A stretch of DNA of 64,000 bases from an uncultured Actinomycetes bacterium (GTDB taxonomy: Bacteria > Actinomycetota > Acidimicrobiia > Acidimicrobiales > RAAP-2): NCBI GenBank assembly GCA_903893745.1, contig CAITNF010000013.1:1-64000 (forward strand). The letters are read 5' to 3'. Under the pieces are notes generated by a model, which had not been told where the DNA came from, ran no database searches, and saw only the letters and a list, made by a program, of their open reading frames with translations. Position numbers and translations under genes: made by a program. How positions within the stretch are numbered: position 1 is the stretch's first letter; the number at the start of each line of letters is the position of its first letter. Below, piece by piece: positions 1-7,829 of this stretch.

Positions 1-239
1 CCTACACACCTTGGATCGCCGGCGTAATCATCCAAGAGGCTTACCGAGGTATGAGAATTGGTAGGAGGTTGATGGAGGCTGCTCTTTCAGAAGCGAAGCA
101 AATGGGATTTAAAGAGATATACCTGTGGACTGACGCAAGTGTCGAATGGTACCGGCAACAAGGGTGGGGCGAGATTCATCGGCTCCAACTAGGCCCAATC
201 GAGGCAGTGGTAATGATGAAATCAATTTCCGATGATTAA
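1..239 (+). CDS. GNAT-family N-acetyltransferase, 3' end only
   Basis: The gene begins upstream of the window; the reading frame is open from base 3. The visible 78 residues contain the acetyl-CoA-binding motif A of GNAT enzymes (V-I-I-Q-E-A-Y-R-G-M-R-I-G-R-R-L-M, the Q/R-x-x-G-x-G/A pattern), then an amphipathic helix, a strand (EIYLWTD) and the usual W-Y-R-Q-Q-G-W segment near the C-terminus. GNAT enzymes move an acetyl group from acetyl-CoA to an amine. The acceptor cannot be told from this fragment. An internal ATG at base 51 lies inside motif A and is not a credible start. Confidence 0.85.
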   Translation, partial: YTPWIAGVIIQEAYRGMRIGRRLMEAALSEAKQMGFKEIYLWTDASVEWYRQQGWGEIHRLQLGPIEAVVMMKSISDD

Positions 240-475
240 TGGAAAAAATGGTGAATAAAACTGCCAAATACTCACTATCGAGTTCGCCGAGCTTATAAAA
301 GAGTGGAGCTAATCAGAGTCATCTGGGGTACGTAGAATTCATTATCAGCCGCCCCGAGGGGCAAGCAAGGTGCTGCGTGAGAACTGGAGTTAATCCGTGG
401 AAATTTACCCGTATCGATTCAAGCCAATCGACGCACCACGTCAGGTGACTCCTGGCGCTTCGCTGTGAGCAACTA

Positions 476-1312
476 ATGAGATTTGCCAATATCGCCGGTC
501 GTGCCAGCCTCATTACGGCATCAGGGGCAGTCGACGTTGCGCGAGCCAGCGAACTTCGCTTCCCTGCCCAGCCTGAGTTGCTCTACGAAATGTGGAGTGA
601 CTTTCGCGAGTGGGCTCAAACCGTTGACAGCAGCAACGGTGAGGCGTATCAAGCCAAAGATTTAGGCGCCCCTTCACCACGGCCCAGTCAAGTATTTGCA
701 CTGGCACTTAACTACGCGCCTCACGCTGCGGAAGGAGGTTTCTCGCCACCGACGGAGCCCCTTGTTTTCACAAAATTTCCGAGCTGTATAACTGGACCAG
801 AGACTGAAGTCACAATTCCTGGTTTGACTCTGGACTGGGAGATCGAGCTAGTGGTCGTGATTGGAAAGTTCGCCCGCAATGTTAAGGCTGCCGACGCTTG
901 GCACTACGTCGCCGGCTTAACCGCCGGTCAAGATCTTTCCGAACGTAGCGTTCAATACAGTGGCACACCACCGCAGTTTTCTCTAGCAAAATCTTTTCGG
1001 GGTTTTGGGCCGACTGGTCCAATGCTTTGCACTCCTGACGAGTTCGTTTCGCCCGACGACCTTGCTCTTAGTAGCCAATTGAACGGTGTAACCGTCCAAT
1101 CGTCGCGCACATCGGCGATGATCTTTTCAATTCCAACACAAATCGAAAAAATCTCTGCGATTTGCGATCTTCGACCTGGTGATCTCATCTTCACTGGCAC
1201 GCCCGAGGGAGTCGGCCATCGTCACGATCCGCCTCGGTATCTTCAAGTCGGTGACGTCCTCACGAGCAGCATAGAGACCATTGGAGAGCTTCGACAAACA
1301 TTCCGTCGTTGA
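476..1312 (+). CDS. Fumarylacetoacetate hydrolase (FAH) family protein
   Basis: 278 aa. Residues 1-60 match the short N-terminal region of FAH proteins, and residues 64-278 form the FAH/2-oxo-hept-3-ene-dioate hydratase fold. E122 and E124 (in D-W-E-I-E-L) and D153 (G-Q-D-L-S-E-R) are the expected divalent-metal ligands. K172 and the G-T-P-E-G-V-G turn near residue 245 are also conserved. Members cleave or hydrate 2-oxo or 1,3-diketo acids, or decarboxylate oxaloacetate. The next gene oxidises 2-hydroxyglutarate to 2-oxoglutarate, so a role in 2-oxo-acid metabolism is plausible, but the substrate is not identifiable. The start is supported by the family-typical M-R-F-A-N opening; the Shine-Dalgarno (SD) sequence is weak. 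Confidence 0.85.
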   Translation: MRFANIAGRASLITASGAVDVARASELRFPAQPELLYEMWSDFREWAQTVDSSNGEAYQAKDLGAPSPRPSQVFALALNYAPHAAEGGFSPPTEPLVFTKFPSCITGPETEVTIPGLTLDWEIELVVVIGKFARNVKAADAWHYVAGLTAGQDLSERSVQYSGTPPQFSLAKSFRGFGPTGPMLCTPDEFVSPDDLALSSQLNGVTVQSSRTSAMIFSIPTQIEKISAICDLRPGDLIFTGTPEGVGHRHDPPRYLQVGDVLTSSIETIGELRQTFRR

Positions 1313-1384
1313 CTTAAATCTTGCACTTCACCACCGAACCTTGTTTTGGAATACCGAACGCTTTTGAACCGAAGAGGTGAAACG

Positions 1385-2638
1385 ATGACTGCAGCTTCGC
1401 CAGAGACCTCGTCGAACCAATTTGACGTTGCAATAATCGGTGCGGGGATAGTAGGTCTTGCCGTAGCACGCGAGCTGTTGCTGCACTACCCCGGTCTCCG
1501 GATGGTAATTCTTGAACGTGAACATGAAATTGCTCGGCACCAGAGTGGTCACAATTCCGGAGTGATTCATAGTGGTATCTACTACCTGCCTGGTTCACTA
1601 AAAGCCCGACTCTGCGTTGAGGGTGCCGAATTGATGTACGCCTTTTGTGACCAGTACTCAATCCCTTACGAGCGTTGTGGGAAACTCATCGTCGCGCTCG
1701 ATGAGACCGAGATTCCGAGACTCGATGAGTTGGAACGACGTGGTCGACTCAACGGGGTATCGGGCTTGCGTCGACTAAGCGCTGCGGAAATTACTGATGT
1801 GGAACCTGGTTGCCAGGGGGTCGCCGCGTTGCACTGCCCAAGCACGGGCATTGTTGACTACCGCGAAGTATGCCGCGTGCTGGGCGAAGAACTTAAATCG
1901 AAAGGCGTAGTTTTTCACTTTGGTGAGAAGGTCACAGGATTGGAACGTACCGGTGGAACAACACAGGTTCGTAGCGAGAATGCGACTTTCAACGTGGGCT
2001 TGGCTATTGGGTGCGCCGGATTATGGTCTGACCGTTTAGCGATCTCCGCCGGAGAGTTCAGCGGACCGCGCATTGTTCCATTTCGAGGTGCCTACTTAAC
2101 GCTCAAACCCTCGCCGGTACCGCTCGTACGTGGTCTGATTTACCCAGTCCCCAATCCAGAGCTTCCCTTCCTTGGCGTGCATATCACCAAGCTCATCAAT
2201 GGCGATGTTGTGCTCGGACCGACTGCCATGCTCGTGCTGGCTCGAGATGCGTACACGTCGTGGCGAATTAATCCACGAGACTTATGGGGCGTGCTGCGAT
2301 GGCCTGGAACGTGGAAATTGTCTCGAAAATATTGGCGTACTGGGGTCAAGGAAATCTTCATGAAGATATTCCGTGGTCAGTTAATTCGTGAGGCTTCGAA
2401 CTACCTGCCGACCATCAGGCAAAACGGTGTTCGATGGGGCGAAAGCAGTGGCGTGCGAGCACAAGCTCTTGACCGTGATGGCACCTTGCTGGATGACTTT
2501 TTGGTCACCGAGGCACCAGGTTCTGTGCACGTACGCAACGCGCCGTCACCCGCTGCAACATCGTCGCTAGCCCTGGCACGAGAGATTGTTGCCCGTGTCC
2601 AGATTTCTCCCGATTGGAAATTCCATGAAAGTAGATAA
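1385..2638 (+). CDS. lhgO: L-2-hydroxyglutarate oxidase/dehydrogenase (LhgO-like FAD enzyme)
   Basis: 417 aa, DAO-type FAD-dependent oxidoreductase. The N-terminus carries the FAD dinucleotide motif (V-A-I-I-G-A-G-I-V-G-L-A), followed by the LhgO signature with N-S-G-V-I-H-S-G-I-Y-Y, in which the His sits at the flavin. The family oxidises L-2-hydroxyglutarate, a promiscuous product of 2-oxoglutarate reduction, back to 2-oxoglutarate and passes electrons to the membrane quinone pool. I chose the ATG at 1385 because AGAGGTGA lies just upstream; a TTG start 39 nt earlier would put that SD inside the coding region. It follows the FAH gene by about 70 nt and may be co-transcribed. Confidence 0.88.
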   Translation: MTAASPETSSNQFDVAIIGAGIVGLAVARELLLHYPGLRMVILEREHEIARHQSGHNSGVIHSGIYYLPGSLKARLCVEGAELMYAFCDQYSIPYERCGKLIVALDETEIPRLDELERRGRLNGVSGLRRLSAAEITDVEPGCQGVAALHCPSTGIVDYREVCRVLGEELKSKGVVFHFGEKVTGLERTGGTTQVRSENATFNVGLAIGCAGLWSDRLAISAGEFSGPRIVPFRGAYLTLKPSPVPLVRGLIYPVPNPELPFLGVHITKLINGDVVLGPTAMLVLARDAYTSWRINPRDLWGVLRWPGTWKLSRKYWRTGVKEIFMKIFRGQLIREASNYLPTIRQNGVRWGESSGVRAQALDRDGTLLDDFLVTEAPGSVHVRNAPSPAATSSLALAREIVARVQISPDWKFHESR

Positions 2639-2647
2639 CCAGTTCTA

Positions 2648-2666
2648 GCAATTCACTGAGAATTGC
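2648..2666 (+). terminator. Short hairpin after lhgO
   Basis: A 7-bp perfect stem (GCAATTC/GAATTGC) with a 5-nt loop lies 10 nt after the lhgO stop. There is no T-tract, so it could be a weak terminator or an mRNA-stabilising hairpin. Confidence 0.35.
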
Positions 2667-2724
2667 GACTTCACCATCCACTAGCCTTACCTGCGCGAAT
2701 CATTCAACACCATAGGGAGCAGAT

Positions 2725-3606
2725 ATGGCAACAGTCGGATTTATTGGCTTCGGGATTATGGGTGCGCCAATGGCCACCAATCTGGCGAAATCTGGCATCA
2801 ACGTGATTGGATTCAGCCGGACCACTCAGAAAGTCGAGGCGCTGAAATCCCACGGTGTCGTAGTTGCGCAATCTCTGGCTGATCTGGTGCGCGCTTCCGA
2901 TGTTGTCATAACCATGCTGCCCGATTCTCCAGATGTCGAAGCAATGGTGCTGGGCGATGGCGGAGTCTTCGACAATGCTGCCAAGGGCTTACTTTTTATT
3001 GATATGAGCACCATACGACCTGACGTGGCCGAGCGTATCGCTGGGCGTGGAGAGACACTAGGTATTGACTGTCTTGATGCTCCCGTGAGTGGAGGCGAAG
3101 CGGGCGCCATCGAGGGAGTTCTCTCAATCATGGTCGGTGGAACGGCGAGTGCGTTTGAGCGCGGTCGTCCCTTCTTCGAAGCCATGGGGCGCACTATCGT
3201 CCACGTCGGTCCTGCCGGTGCGGGTCAAACCGTCAAGGCAGCCAATCAATTGATCGTTGCCGCAAATATCCAAGGACTGGCCGAGGCCGTAGTCTTCCTC
3301 GAAGCACACGGCGTGGACCTACCCTCAGCAATCGAGGTACTCGGCGGAGGGCTCGCGGGCAGCACCGTGCTCCAACGTAAATCGACGAACATGCTCGATC
3401 GCAGTTTTGCCCCCGGGTTCCGTCTCGATCTCTTTCATAAGGACATGGGAATTATCCAGGCCGCTGCACGCGAAAAAGGTGTCACGACCTTGCTTGGCTC
3501 ACTAGTGGCACAAATTATTGCTTCACTCGTCGCACAAGGGGACGGCGGTTTAGACCACTCCGCGATGATCCGGATTGTTGATCAACTCTCAAAGCGAAGG
3601 GCTTAA
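2725..3606 (+). CDS. garR: 2-hydroxy-3-oxopropionate (tartronate semialdehyde) reductase
   Basis: 293 aa beta-hydroxyacid dehydrogenase. A Rossmann motif (G-F-I-G-F-G-I-M-G) opens the protein. The substrate-binding segment D-A-P-V-S-G-G-E-A-G-A lies near residue 120, and the catalytic lysine is in G-A-G-Q-T-V-K-A-A-N-Q near 170. It reduces tartronate semialdehyde to glycerate with NAD(P)H. The immediate neighbours, hydroxypyruvate isomerase and (convergent) glycerate kinase, favour this role over 3-hydroxyisobutyrate dehydrogenase, which has the same fold. An AGGGAG SD lies about 6 nt before the ATG. The Hyi-like gene starts 5 nt after the stop. Confidence 0.82.
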   Translation: MATVGFIGFGIMGAPMATNLAKSGINVIGFSRTTQKVEALKSHGVVVAQSLADLVRASDVVITMLPDSPDVEAMVLGDGGVFDNAAKGLLFIDMSTIRPDVAERIAGRGETLGIDCLDAPVSGGEAGAIEGVLSIMVGGTASAFERGRPFFEAMGRTIVHVGPAGAGQTVKAANQLIVAANIQGLAEAVVFLEAHGVDLPSAIEVLGGGLAGSTVLQRKSTNMLDRSFAPGFRLDLFHKDMGIIQAAAREKGVTTLLGSLVAQIIASLVAQGDGGLDHSAMIRIVDQLSKRRA

Positions 3607-3611
3607 CTACC

Positions 3612-4418
3612 ATGAACCGAGACCGACTCACTGTTAACTGTTCGATCGTGTTCACCGAACTTGATCTGCTCGATCGTCCCGCCGCAGCGGCGGCGGCCGG
3701 TTTTGATTCAGTTGAGTTTTGGTGGCCCTTTCCCACCGCTAATCCCGACCGCGAACAGGTCGACGCATTCATTAGCGCCCTCGAGGACGCTTCAGTCTCG
3801 CTCACCGGTCTTAACTTCTTTGCGGGCGATATGGCTGCGGGTGAACGAGGAATCCTCTCTTCTCCGGCCCGAGGTGTTGAATTTTCACAGAGTGTCGAGG
3901 TTGCTCGCTACATTGCCGAGCGGACTGGATGTCGTGTATTCAACGCTCTCTACGGAGTTCGCTTACCGGACACGACTCCGACGATTCAAGACAACACCGC
4001 GCTGGAGCGACTCGCCTCATTGGCGTCGTTCACTGACGAAACTCACTCAACCATTGTCCTTGAACCACTAAGCGCAATGGAAACGTATCCGCTAATTACT
4101 GCTCGTGACGCAATGAACGTCATTACAGCACTGAAGGCTTCGGGGGCCACGACGAATGTCACACTCCTCGCCGACTTCTACCATTTGGCCGTTAACGGTG
4201 ATGATGTTTCGGCAGTAATTGCAGAGTTCTCATCGCAGATTGGTCACGTACAGATTGCTGACGCACCGGGAAGAAATGAACCCGGGACCGGCGATTTGCC
4301 ACTGGGTCGATGGCTCAATGAGCTTACGGCAACGAACTACGCCGGGCTCGTTGGTCTCGAGTACAAACCCTCGGCACTTTCCGCCGAGAGCTTTGGATGG
4401 ATTGCAACAACCCTCTAG
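3612..4418 (+). CDS. hyi: Hydroxypyruvate isomerase family (TIM barrel)
   Basis: 268 aa xylose-isomerase-like TIM barrel. The opening V-N-C-S-I-V-F-T-E and the F-D-S-V-E-F-W-W-P-F segment are typical of Hyi. A conserved Glu in V-L-E-P-L, a D-F-Y-H segment and an H-V-Q-I-A-D segment supply the metal/acid-base residues. Hyi interconverts hydroxypyruvate and tartronate semialdehyde. With the reductase 5 nt upstream and the glycerate kinase just downstream on the other strand it forms a glyoxylate/glycerate route to a phosphoglycerate. Glyoxylate carboligase is not in the window. Confidence 0.8.
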   Translation: MNRDRLTVNCSIVFTELDLLDRPAAAAAAGFDSVEFWWPFPTANPDREQVDAFISALEDASVSLTGLNFFAGDMAAGERGILSSPARGVEFSQSVEVARYIAERTGCRVFNALYGVRLPDTTPTIQDNTALERLASLASFTDETHSTIVLEPLSAMETYPLITARDAMNVITALKASGATTNVTLLADFYHLAVNGDDVSAVIAEFSSQIGHVQIADAPGRNEPGTGDLPLGRWLNELTATNYAGLVGLEYKPSALSAESFGWIATTL

Positions 4419-4443
4419 AGGATATTCGTCCCGAACCGACCAT

Positions 4444-5457
4444 TCAGTTCTGCAACGACTCTTTGACCACGACGGCTGCACAATCGAGAACTTGGTTCAG
4501 GGCAATTTCTAGTCCGAAGCGCCTTTCAAGACTCGCAATCGACGAATTGGGGAATCGTCCGCTAAAGATTGCGGCCGCATCGTCGTCGACCGATCCGCAC
4601 ACCACTAAGACTGGTGTTCGACCGGCGGCCAATTGAGCCATTCCGACAGTGACCTTCCCTTCGAGACTGCCCGAATCGAAGCGTCCCTCACCCGTGATAA
4701 CTAGCTGCGCCGATTCAATTCGCTCAGGTAAGCCCACCGCTGAGGACACTGCGTCAAATCCACTCACGAGCGTGGCACCGAGCGAAGCGAGCGCTCCCGC
4801 AATTCCTCCCGCGGCACCGGCCCGCTCCAGTAGTTCAACATCCACTCCTTGCTCATTCAGATAGCGATCTCGAATCGAGCTAAGTCGCTCGTCAATGATT
4901 AATAAATCTTCCGAACGAACTCCTTTTTGTGCGGCGTAGCGTCGAGCACCCGAGAACAATGCATCAATATCGGTGGCGGCAATGACTGGAATTGGTAGCC
5001 CTCCGGCCTCGCGAAGTACTTGGTAACAACCAAGTCCGCCGTCCGATGTTGCCGAACCGCCACACCCCACTACAACCTCACTGGCCCCTAAACGAGCCGC
5101 CGCCAAGATCAGTTCGCCCACACCTCCGCTCTGCGCCGCTAACGCCTGGTGAGGTGCGGGATTCTTAAGAAGTTGTCGCCCAACGGCGTCGGCGACCTCG
5201 ATCACTGCGCGTCGCCCATGCGACGTAGTTACGAAAGTGACGGAAGCTTCGACCCGCTCGCCCAGTGGACCCGCAACATCAACCACTTCAACATCACCAA
5301 CAAATGCATCGCGAAATCCCTCGCCACCGTCGGACATCGGTTGCACATCAGCGGCAAGACCCATGGATTGAACGGCGCTTGCAACCGCTTCGCTCATTTC
5401 ACGAGCGCTCGCGGTGCCGCGAAACTTGTCCATTGCCACGAGCACGTTCGAGTTCAT
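4444..5457 (-). CDS. glxK: Glycerate kinase (GlxK/GarK family)
   Basis: 337 aa. The opening V-L-V-A-M-D-K-F-R-G-T and the M-S-D-G-G-E-G-F segment near residue 42 are hallmarks of the type-I glycerate kinase fold. G-C-G-G-S-A-T-S-D-G-G near 130 and I-T-G-E-G-R-F-D-S-G-S near 260 are the substrate and nucleotide loops. It phosphorylates glycerate with ATP, probably to 2-phosphoglycerate as in this family. It is somewhat shorter than the usual 370-380 aa. It is convergent with hyi (25 nt between the stops) and lies 53 nt downstream of the carboxypeptidase-like gene on the same strand. Confidence 0.88.
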   Translation of the reverse strand: MNSNVLVAMDKFRGTASAREMSEAVASAVQSMGLAADVQPMSDGGEGFRDAFVGDVEVVDVAGPLGERVEASVTFVTTSHGRRAVIEVADAVGRQLLKNPAPHQALAAQSGGVGELILAAARLGASEVVVGCGGSATSDGGLGCYQVLREAGGLPIPVIAATDIDALFSGARRYAAQKGVRSEDLLIIDERLSSIRDRYLNEQGVDVELLERAGAAGGIAGALASLGATLVSGFDAVSSAVGLPERIESAQLVITGEGRFDSGSLEGKVTVGMAQLAAGRTPVLVVCGSVDDDAAAIFSGRFPNSSIASLERRFGLEIALNQVLDCAAVVVKESLQN

Positions 5458-5510
5458 GATTTTCTCATTATTTCATTCTTGCAAATCACTCGACGTACTC
5501 ACCGGCGTAT

Positions 5511-6683
5511 TCAAGAATTGCCCGGAATCGGCGAACCAGTTGTTGTGGTCGCAGGTGGTGACGTGGTGGATGTAGTCGTACTTGTGGCCGTTGTTGTGGT
5601 GGTCGGTGCCGTAGTCGTGGTCGTCGTCGGGGGTTGTACTACATCAACGGACGATCCAATCCATTTGAGCGCGCCAGTCGTGCTCATCGGATCAAGTCGA
5701 ATTAGGTTGCGCACCGAAGTTGTCAATTGAAGCGCTCGCCAACCCACCAATGTCAGTGGCACCGCACCATGCTGACCCAACACCACTGCAAAGACGCGGA
5801 CAGTAGTGGAGCCAATTTTGAATTTCGTTTCCATAACATCGCAGGCCCCAGCACTATCAGTGAAGCCGGACTTAACGCCCACCACATTGAACTGGCCCAC
5901 TAGGGGCGTATACGAGGGGAGTTGACCTACTAAAGGTAGCGACACGCTCGAAAGTGCGACGATAGTACGCACAATTGGTTCACTATCAATTAGTGCGGTA
6001 GTGAGCAAAATCTGCTCTTTTGCAGTCGAAATATCACGTGGCGAAATTCCTGTGACATCCACGTAGTGCGTGTGTACAAGACCTAAGGCCAATGCGGCAT
6101 TATTCATCTCAGCAACAAATTGTTTTTTTGACAGTTTCGTCATCTCTACTAAAAGCTCGACGTAATCCCCCGCGGAACGTACCAGTAACCCTCGCAACAA
6201 GGTGCTCTCGCACAGTGTCATACCCAGTTCAATCTTCACACTGGACTGACCAGTAACCACTTCATGTTGAAAAATAGCGACGTCGTGAGCGGTCACCGTT
6301 CGACAAGGTCCACGTTGTCCTGGGGCCAGTGGAAGCTTATGAAGTACCACCCACACAGTCATTAGCTTCGTGAGGCTCGCAATTGGAACAGTAGGTTGCG
6401 AAGGCGAAGTTGCCATAACCGCGAGCTGCGGTACCGCAATGGCCGCGCTTCCCGCTTTCGGCCAAGCGAAGGCCGACGCCGCCAGCGTCGTGGTCGTCGC
6501 CATAAGTGTGGTCGTCACTACTGAACTTGACGTTTGACCCGGAGCTGAAGTTGTAGATGTATCACTTGGCGACGATGACGCCATGAGCGGAGTTATGAGG
6601 ACGAGTAGGGCCGCCAGAACTATTCCAAGTAGGACGTCAACGACGGTGAACCAAGGTTTTCGCGCGCGCCAGAATCTACTCAT
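5511..6683 (-). CDS. D-Ala-D-Ala carboxypeptidase-like protein (peptidase S11), altered active site
   Basis: 390 aa. A membrane anchor or signal sequence spans residues 13-35, a Ser/Thr/Pro-rich spacer 36-70, and the S11 penicillin-binding domain about 75-320. The C-terminus (about 355-383) is almost pure Thr/Pro/Ser, like a cell-wall-spanning or glycosylated tail. The nucleophile motif is S103-L-T-K106 and the third motif is K271-S-G. The second motif, normally S-x-N, reads S170-A-G172-D, so the Asn is replaced by Gly. The family trims the terminal D-Ala from peptidoglycan stem peptides outside the membrane. Activity is uncertain here. A -10 hexamer TAAAAT ends 6 nt before the ATG, so the mRNA is probably leaderless. 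Confidence 0.82.
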   Translation of the reverse strand: MSRFWRARKPWFTVVDVLLGIVLAALLVLITPLMASSSPSDTSTTSAPGQTSSSVVTTTLMATTTTLAASAFAWPKAGSAAIAVPQLAVMATSPSQPTVPIASLTKLMTVWVVLHKLPLAPGQRGPCRTVTAHDVAIFQHEVVTGQSSVKIELGMTLCESTLLRGLLVRSAGDYVELLVEMTKLSKKQFVAEMNNAALALGLVHTHYVDVTGISPRDISTAKEQILLTTALIDSEPIVRTIVALSSVSLPLVGQLPSYTPLVGQFNVVGVKSGFTDSAGACDVMETKFKIGSTTVRVFAVVLGQHGAVPLTLVGWRALQLTTSVRNLIRLDPMSTTGALKWIGSSVDVVQPPTTTTTTAPTTTTTATSTTTSTTSPPATTTTGSPIPGNS

Positions 6684-6689
6684 CGACAG

Positions 6690-6695
6690 ATTTTA
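6690..6695 (-). promoter_or_regulatory. -10 element of a leaderless promoter (carboxypeptidase-like gene)
   Basis: TAAAAT on the minus strand, 6 nt before the ATG at 6683, with no SD in front of the gene. The spacing places transcription start on or next to the start codon. Confidence 0.55.
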
Positions 6696-6747
6696 GTTTG
6701 TGAATGCCCGAAAAATTCCTCACCGGTTCATGCATTTCATCTTCCGG

Positions 6748-7500
6748 TTAATTCGTGGGACCACCAGCAACGTAAAGGACTTGACCAGATACGAATCCAG
6801 AGCGTTCACTGGCAAAGAACGACACCGCGTTAGCGATATCTTCTGGCTGACCTACTCGCCGCACCGGGATCTGCCCCACTAGGGCCTTTTCAAAGTCTTC
6901 AAAGGTAACGCCCATGCGTTCAGCAGTCGCTCGTGTCATGGCCGTCACCGTAAAGCCAGGAGCGACGGCATTCACGGTTACGCCATATTTACCCAATTCG
7001 ATGGCCAGCGTTTTAGTGAATCCTTGAAGACCAGCCTTGGCGGCCGAGTAGTTCGCTTGACCGCGATTACCGAGCGCAGAAGTGCTGGAGAGGTTAATAA
7101 TTCGACCAAAACCTGCTTCAGTCATATAACGCTGAGTCGCGCGACTCATCAAGAATGCACCTTGGAGGTGCACGTTCATCACAGTTTGCCAGTCGGAAAG
7201 CTCCATCTTGAAAAGAAGATTGTCGCGAAGTACTCCAGCGTTATTAACGAGAACTGCCGGTGGTCCCAGCTTTTCAACAACGAGGTTTACCGCTGCTGTG
7301 ACGGCGACTTCATCGCTGACGTCGGCTCCGACGGCGAGTCCACGCTGTCCGGTAGCCACAACCGCAGCGACGGTCTCGGCACAGTCGGCACTATCGAGGT
7401 CAAGTACCGCAACGTCGTAGCCGTCCTCAGCCAATCTGATTGCCGTCGCCGCACCAATTCCCCTTGCCGCACCAGTCACAATTGCAATTCGACTTGTCAC
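6748..7500 (-). CDS. SDR-family oxidoreductase (FabG-like 3-oxoacyl reductase)
   Basis: 250 aa from the GTG at 7500. That start is supported by AGAGGGAAG 5-10 nt upstream; a GTG 7 codons earlier has no SD. Classical short-chain dehydrogenase: NAD(P) motif I-V-T-G-A-A-R-G-I-G-A, N-N-A-G, the catalytic Ser in L-S-S-T-S, Y-S-A-A-K for Tyr/Lys, and a C-terminal G-F-V-S-G-Q-V-L-Y-V-A-G-G. It resembles FabG/acetoacetyl-CoA reductases acting on 3-oxoacyl thioesters. The divergent acyl-CoA dehydrogenase suggests fatty-acid or acyl-CoA metabolism, but the substrate is not proven. Confidence 0.85.
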   Translation of the reverse strand: MTSRIAIVTGAARGIGAATAIRLAEDGYDVAVLDLDSADCAETVAAVVATGQRGLAVGADVSDEVAVTAAVNLVVEKLGPPAVLVNNAGVLRDNLLFKMELSDWQTVMNVHLQGAFLMSRATQRYMTEAGFGRIINLSSTSALGNRGQANYSAAKAGLQGFTKTLAIELGKYGVTVNAVAPGFTVTAMTRATAERMGVTFEDFEKALVGQIPVRRVGQPEDIANAVSFFASERSGFVSGQVLYVAGGPTN

Positions 7501-7829
7501 AGTTCTTCCCTCTCTCACCACTTGGCTTAGATATGTCTAGCAATACGTCTTAGTGAATACTACGACGACTCACCGTATTGACTCAATAGGCCGAGCAATA
7601 CTCACGATGTCAACCCGCTGCGTGAACTTGGGAGGTCCGTGATCGGCACGCCGACGCGAGCACACCGTCACCGGCTCTATCTTCGATAACTCTGGGCAAT
7701 TTGACGTATTATGGGAGTAAGCAAGAACGATCCTCGTGATTCGCTACGGCTAACTGCTGTGGTTGTTACGAAGTGGTCCGTTGTCAATTTTTCTTCTGGC
7801 CACAGTCAGAGTTCGAAAAGGGGAAAGTC
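7501..7829. other. Intergenic region between SDR and acyl-CoA dehydrogenase genes
   Basis: 329 nt with no credible gene; short frames here are shadows. As the spacer of two divergent genes it must hold their promoters. I see a perfect inverted repeat CAATACG (7541-7547)/CGTATTG (7574-7580) with a further CAATAC copy at 7596, a possible operator. A TTGACG hexamer at 7701 faces the dehydrogenase gene but has no good -10 partner. Confidence 0.5.

Noticed and set aside
358-362. GCCCC-GA-GGGGC hairpin at 351-362 as a terminator
   Set aside because: The stem is only 5 bp with a 2-nt loop and there is no T-tract; too weak to call.
5520-5640. Repetitive GTNGTNGT DNA as a repeat array or CRISPR
   Set aside because: It encodes the Thr-rich tail of the carboxypeptidase-like protein; the period is codon-sized and there are no spacers.
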